This document shows, one piece after another, positions 61,658 to 64,000 of a stretch of DNA of 64,000 bases. Numbering within the stretch: position 1 is the stretch's first letter; every line of letters begins with the position of its first letter. This DNA comes from Bacillus luti. Its GTDB lineage: Bacteria > Bacillota > Bacilli > Bacillales > Bacillaceae_G. The stretch lies in assembly GCF_001884105.1 (NCBI RefSeq), contig NZ_MACI01000018.1, positions 1-64,000 of the forward strand, written 5' to 3'. The notes beneath the pieces are model-generated. The model had not been told where the DNA came from and did not search any database. It was given only the letters and a program-made list of their open reading frames with translations. A program made the translations under genes and the position numbers.

Positions 61658-63026
61658 TAGATGGTAATGAAATTATAAAGCAAGACCCGTGATCGACTTT
61701 ACTCGTTACGATAATATTCCCGCTGTGTAGTTCTACAATTTCTTTCACGATAGATAGCCCTAAACCAGTTCCGCCTGTAGCACGTGTTCTTGCTTTATCA
61801 ACACGATAAAAGCGATCGAAAATGTGAGGGAGGTCTTCAGGTGGAATACCTTCGCCTTCATCTTCAATTGTAATGGAAATACGTTTAGTTTCTTCTGTAA
61901 CAGAAATGTTGATATGAGAATGTTCTTTTGAATGTCTATAAGCGTTACTTAAAATGTTCATTATAACTTGTTCGAATCGCTGTTCATCTAAGTTTATTAG
62001 CAGGGAAGAAGGACAAGAGAGAGAAACTTTAACGTGTCTTTCCTTATACATGGCGTTTACTTTTTCAGTTATACGAGTAAGAAAAGGGTGTAACTGAACT
62101 TCTGTTACTACAATAGAAAAGTTATGCTTTTCCATCTGTGCAAGTAAAAATAAATCTTGAACTAAATTTGTAATATAATCAGACTCATCTTTTATAATAG
62201 ATAAATATCGTAAACGTTGCTCAGGAGATGTGCTTTCTTTTAAAGCAATGTCCGCATAACCTCTTACATATGTTAACGGTGTTCGTAATTCATGAGCAAC
62301 ACTTGCTAGAAATTCACTTCTTTCTGTTTTCATATAATGTAAATCATTAGCAAGCGTTTGAATAGATGATGCAAGTTCCCCAATTTCGTCATTTCGACTA
62401 GTTGTTAATGAAACAGATAAATCGCCTTTACTCATTTTTTCAGTAGCATGTTTCATGTGTAACAATGGTTTTGTTAATGACCGTGATAATAGAAAGATGG
62501 TGATGGCTGTTAATAGAAAAGTAATGATTCCAGCAATAATGAATTGTCTTGTTAGCCCGTTAACCATTTCCTCGATTGATTCCGTTCCGAGAAACATATA
62601 TACATAGCCTTCCGTTTTTTCTGCCACTATAATGGGGCTAACTGTACATATATAATTAGATGTTTTCCAATGATTTTCTATAATTGCTCCGCCATGATCT
62701 GTCCGTGTTTGCATCTTCTCAATATGCTTTTTTATAGTAGTATTTATTTCATTCGATTTAGCTAGTACATCCTTATTTGCATTTGTAATAACAACCGTGG
62801 TTTCGGCTTCGGATTCCATTAGTGCAACATGGGAGATTGTTTGCTTATCAAAATATTTTTCAAGGACATCTCGGTGACTATTGCCGCGCTTTAATAAAGC
62901 TGTCATTTCTTCATTTACTCTATTGTTGACAAGGCTATAATAAAGCAAGACAAATAGAACACTTTCGATTAAAAGTGTAACAATTAAGAAATAAAATCCG
63001 AATTGAATAGAGATTCGTTTCATCAC
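61632..63026 (-). CDS. Two-component sensor histidine kinase
   Basis: 464 residues: membrane helix near 10-30, extracytoplasmic domain (about 31-165), second helix near 166-186, HAMP (about 187-240), HisKA with the phosphorylated His in SVAHELRTPLTYVRGYADIA, and HATPase_c with NILSNAYRHS (N box), DEGEGIPPEDLPHIFDRFYR (G1/F in part) and GGTGLGLSIVKEI (G2). It follows its response regulator by 8 bases. The signal is unknown; a neighbouring lipoprotein gene (63887) divergent from the pair could be a target. Confidence 0.92.
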   Translation of the reverse strand: MMKRISIQFGFYFLIVTLLIESVLFVLLYYSLVNNRVNEEMTALLKRGNSHRDVLEKYFDKQTISHVALMESEAETTVVITNANKDVLAKSNEINTTIKKHIEKMQTRTDHGGAIIENHWKTSNYICTVSPIIVAEKTEGYVYMFLGTESIEEMVNGLTRQFIIAGIITFLLTAITIFLLSRSLTKPLLHMKHATEKMSKGDLSVSLTTSRNDEIGELASSIQTLANDLHYMKTERSEFLASVAHELRTPLTYVRGYADIALKESTSPEQRLRYLSIIKDESDYITNLVQDLFLLAQMEKHNFSIVVTEVQLHPFLTRITEKVNAMYKERHVKVSLSCPSSLLINLDEQRFEQVIMNILSNAYRHSKEHSHINISVTEETKRISITIEDEGEGIPPEDLPHIFDRFYRVDKARTRATGGTGLGLSIVKEIVELHSGNIIVTSKVDHGSCFIISLPSIKKHDYHQ

Positions 63027-63034
63027 TTTGCTCC

Positions 63035-63712
63035 TTACTCTTCCATATCAATCCACCGATACCCAACTCCGTATACAGTCTTTAAATGATGATCAATAGG
63101 GAAATTTCCTTTCCGTAATTTATCACGCAAATTACGAATATGTGAATCGACAGTTCTATCTTCTGTATTTGTATTGAATCCCCAAACTCGTTCAATGAGC
63201 TGATCACGGCTTAATACGTAGTTCACATGGCGTAAAAATAATCCGAGCAAAGAGAATTCGATTGGAGTGAGAAGAAGTTCTTCATCATGGACAGACACAA
63301 AATGTTTTGCCTCATCCCATAAAATGCCGTGATATTCGATTTGCGCATGTTGATTCGTACGCCGTAAAATAGCTTCAATTCTTGCGAAAAGCTCCTCTTC
63401 ATGGAAAGGTTTCGTTACGTAATCATCCGCTCCGAGTTTTAACCCTTGGACGACATCTAACGTTTGATCACGAGCAGTTACCATAATGATAGGAACGTTA
63501 CTAAATGATCGAATTCTTTTACATGTTTCCCATCCGTCCATCTTTGGCATCATAATATCGAGTAAAACAAACTTAAAGTTTCGATTCTCTATATGTGAAA
63601 TAGCTTCTTCTCCAGATACTGCACATACGCAGTTATATCCAATTGGAGTGAGATAAAGCGTTAATAATTCAAGCATTCTCGGTTCATCGTCTACGAGTAG
63701 TATATCGATCAT
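63035..63712 (-). CDS. OmpR-family response regulator
   Basis: 225 residues. Receiver domain (1-120): acidic pair in LLVDDEPRM, phospho-acceptor Asp in VLLDIMMPKMDGW, switch Thr in MVTARDQ and conserved Lys in YVTKPFHEE. C-terminal winged helix (about 130-225): LTPIEFSLLGLFLR, VDSHIRNLRDKLRK, VYGVGYRW. First gene of the operon with the kinase. ATG 63712 follows GGCGGAGGTACT on the minus strand. The target family is not apparent from sequence. Confidence 0.93.
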   Translation of the reverse strand: MIDILLVDDEPRMLELLTLYLTPIGYNCVCAVSGEEAISHIENRNFKFVLLDIMMPKMDGWETCKRIRSFSNVPIIMVTARDQTLDVVQGLKLGADDYVTKPFHEEELFARIEAILRRTNQHAQIEYHGILWDEAKHFVSVHDEELLLTPIEFSLLGLFLRHVNYVLSRDQLIERVWGFNTNTEDRTVDSHIRNLRDKLRKGNFPIDHHLKTVYGVGYRWIDMEE

Positions 63713-63762
63713 AGAGTACCTCCGCCTTTGTAGTCATTATTTAAATTGTAAGTCAAAATCAT

Positions 63763-63804
63763 GAAGAAATGGTGCAGATTATAATGCATCTGCATAATTT
63801 CTTC
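63763..63804. promoter_or_regulatory. Interrupted inverted repeat between the two-component genes and a lipoprotein gene
   Basis: Arms GAAGAAAT-gg-TGCAGAT (63763-63779) and ATCTGCA-ta-ATTTCTTC (63788-63804) pair perfectly except for the two symmetric two-base interruptions, with an 8-base centre. Located in the divergent region between ATG 63712 and ATG 63887; candidate operator for the response regulator or an attenuator. Confidence 0.5.
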
Positions 63805-63886
63805 AGAATTGCTTGTTATTGTTTAGTTGAACTTCTACTTTAGGTAAGGATATTGGCTCAATAACGACGAATACGGAGGCGATATA

Positions 63887-64000
63887 ATGAAAAAAACAAC
63901 CCGCATTTTGGGCGTAACGATAATTACAGCAGTTGGTCTTGCAGCCTGTGGACAAACGAATAATATGGATCATACAAAGCATGAATCTACAAAAGAGAAG
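63887..64000 (+). CDS. Lipoprotein, N-terminal 38 residues (gene cut by window end)
   Basis: ATG 63887 follows ACGGAGGCG and the frame stays open to the last base. A lipoprotein signal peptide ends in LAAC (Cys21) and is followed by TNNMDHTKHESTKEK. The Met/His/Asp-rich start resembles the YdhK (DUF1541) lipoproteins of Bacillus, which have been suggested to handle copper or other metals; too little is present to be sure. It is divergent from the two-component operon. Confidence 0.7.
   Translation, partial: MKKTTRILGVTIITAVGLAACGQTNNMDHTKHESTKEK

Overview
The window is low-GC Gram-positive DNA, almost certainly chromosomal and from the Bacillus cereus group (B. cereus, B. thuringiensis, B. 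anthracis and relatives). The clearest marker is an intact NprR regulator / NprX signal peptide / neutral protease (nprA) quorum-sensing cassette. Supporting markers are sspH, a GerA-type germination operon, a YfiY-type siderophore importer, PlcR-, CodY-, Rex- and Fur-like boxes and strong AGGAGG ribosome sites. I saw no rRNA, tRNA, IS element, prophage or CRISPR array.

Layout. 1-5 kb: end of alanine dehydrogenase, an amino-acid permease, a small gene remnant, then cadC-cadA metal efflux. 5-10 kb: pncB, then nprR-nprX-nprA. 10-16 kb: surface genes, namely a TVP38/DedA-type membrane protein, a lipoprotein with an RNase A-like toxin domain followed by a probable immunity gene, a VanW protein, an LCP cell-wall ligase, and a nucleoside transporter. 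16-22 kb: VOC protein, CNNM/CBS membrane protein, aspartase, a lactate permease under two Rex boxes, a PagR-like ArsR regulator, sspH. 22-28 kb: POT peptide transporter and the divergent, Fur-controlled yfiY / yfiZ-yfhA-yusV importer. 28-37 kb: methyltransferase, kbl-tdh threonine catabolism, Nudix hydrolase, a MoxR ATPase/VWA pair, cardiolipin synthase, and two Gly/Tyr/His-rich spore-layer-like proteins behind a mother-cell sigma promoter. 37-45 kb: PAS-GGDEF-EAL protein, an APC permease behind a histidine leader-peptide attenuator, and treR-treP-treC. 45-50 kb: germination receptor operon, CPBP protease, a phosphotransferase. 50-58 kb: AGCS symporter, glnQHMP, a second amino-acid permease overlapping an OsmC gene, a HIT protein. 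58-64 kb: ECF sigma/anti-sigma pair, WYL regulator with a divergent reductase-family gene, a two-component system, and the start of a lipoprotein gene.

The region is dominated by nutrient import (amino acids, peptides, lactate, nucleosides, trehalose, ferri-siderophores), sporulation/germination and cell-envelope functions, with many carbon, nitrogen and redox control sites. The two most unusual items are (i) a 19-codon leader peptide ending in four consecutive His codons plus a terminator with mutually exclusive RNA hairpins, upstream of the APC permease at 39324-40721, which looks like classical ribosome-mediated histidine attenuation in a group that normally uses T-boxes; and (ii) the lipoprotein/RNase A-like toxin and neighbour at 11111-11920, which resembles a contact-dependent-inhibition toxin/immunity pair rebuilt as a Gram-positive surface lipoprotein. 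Start codons were chosen from the ribosome sites; where two starts are possible this is stated.
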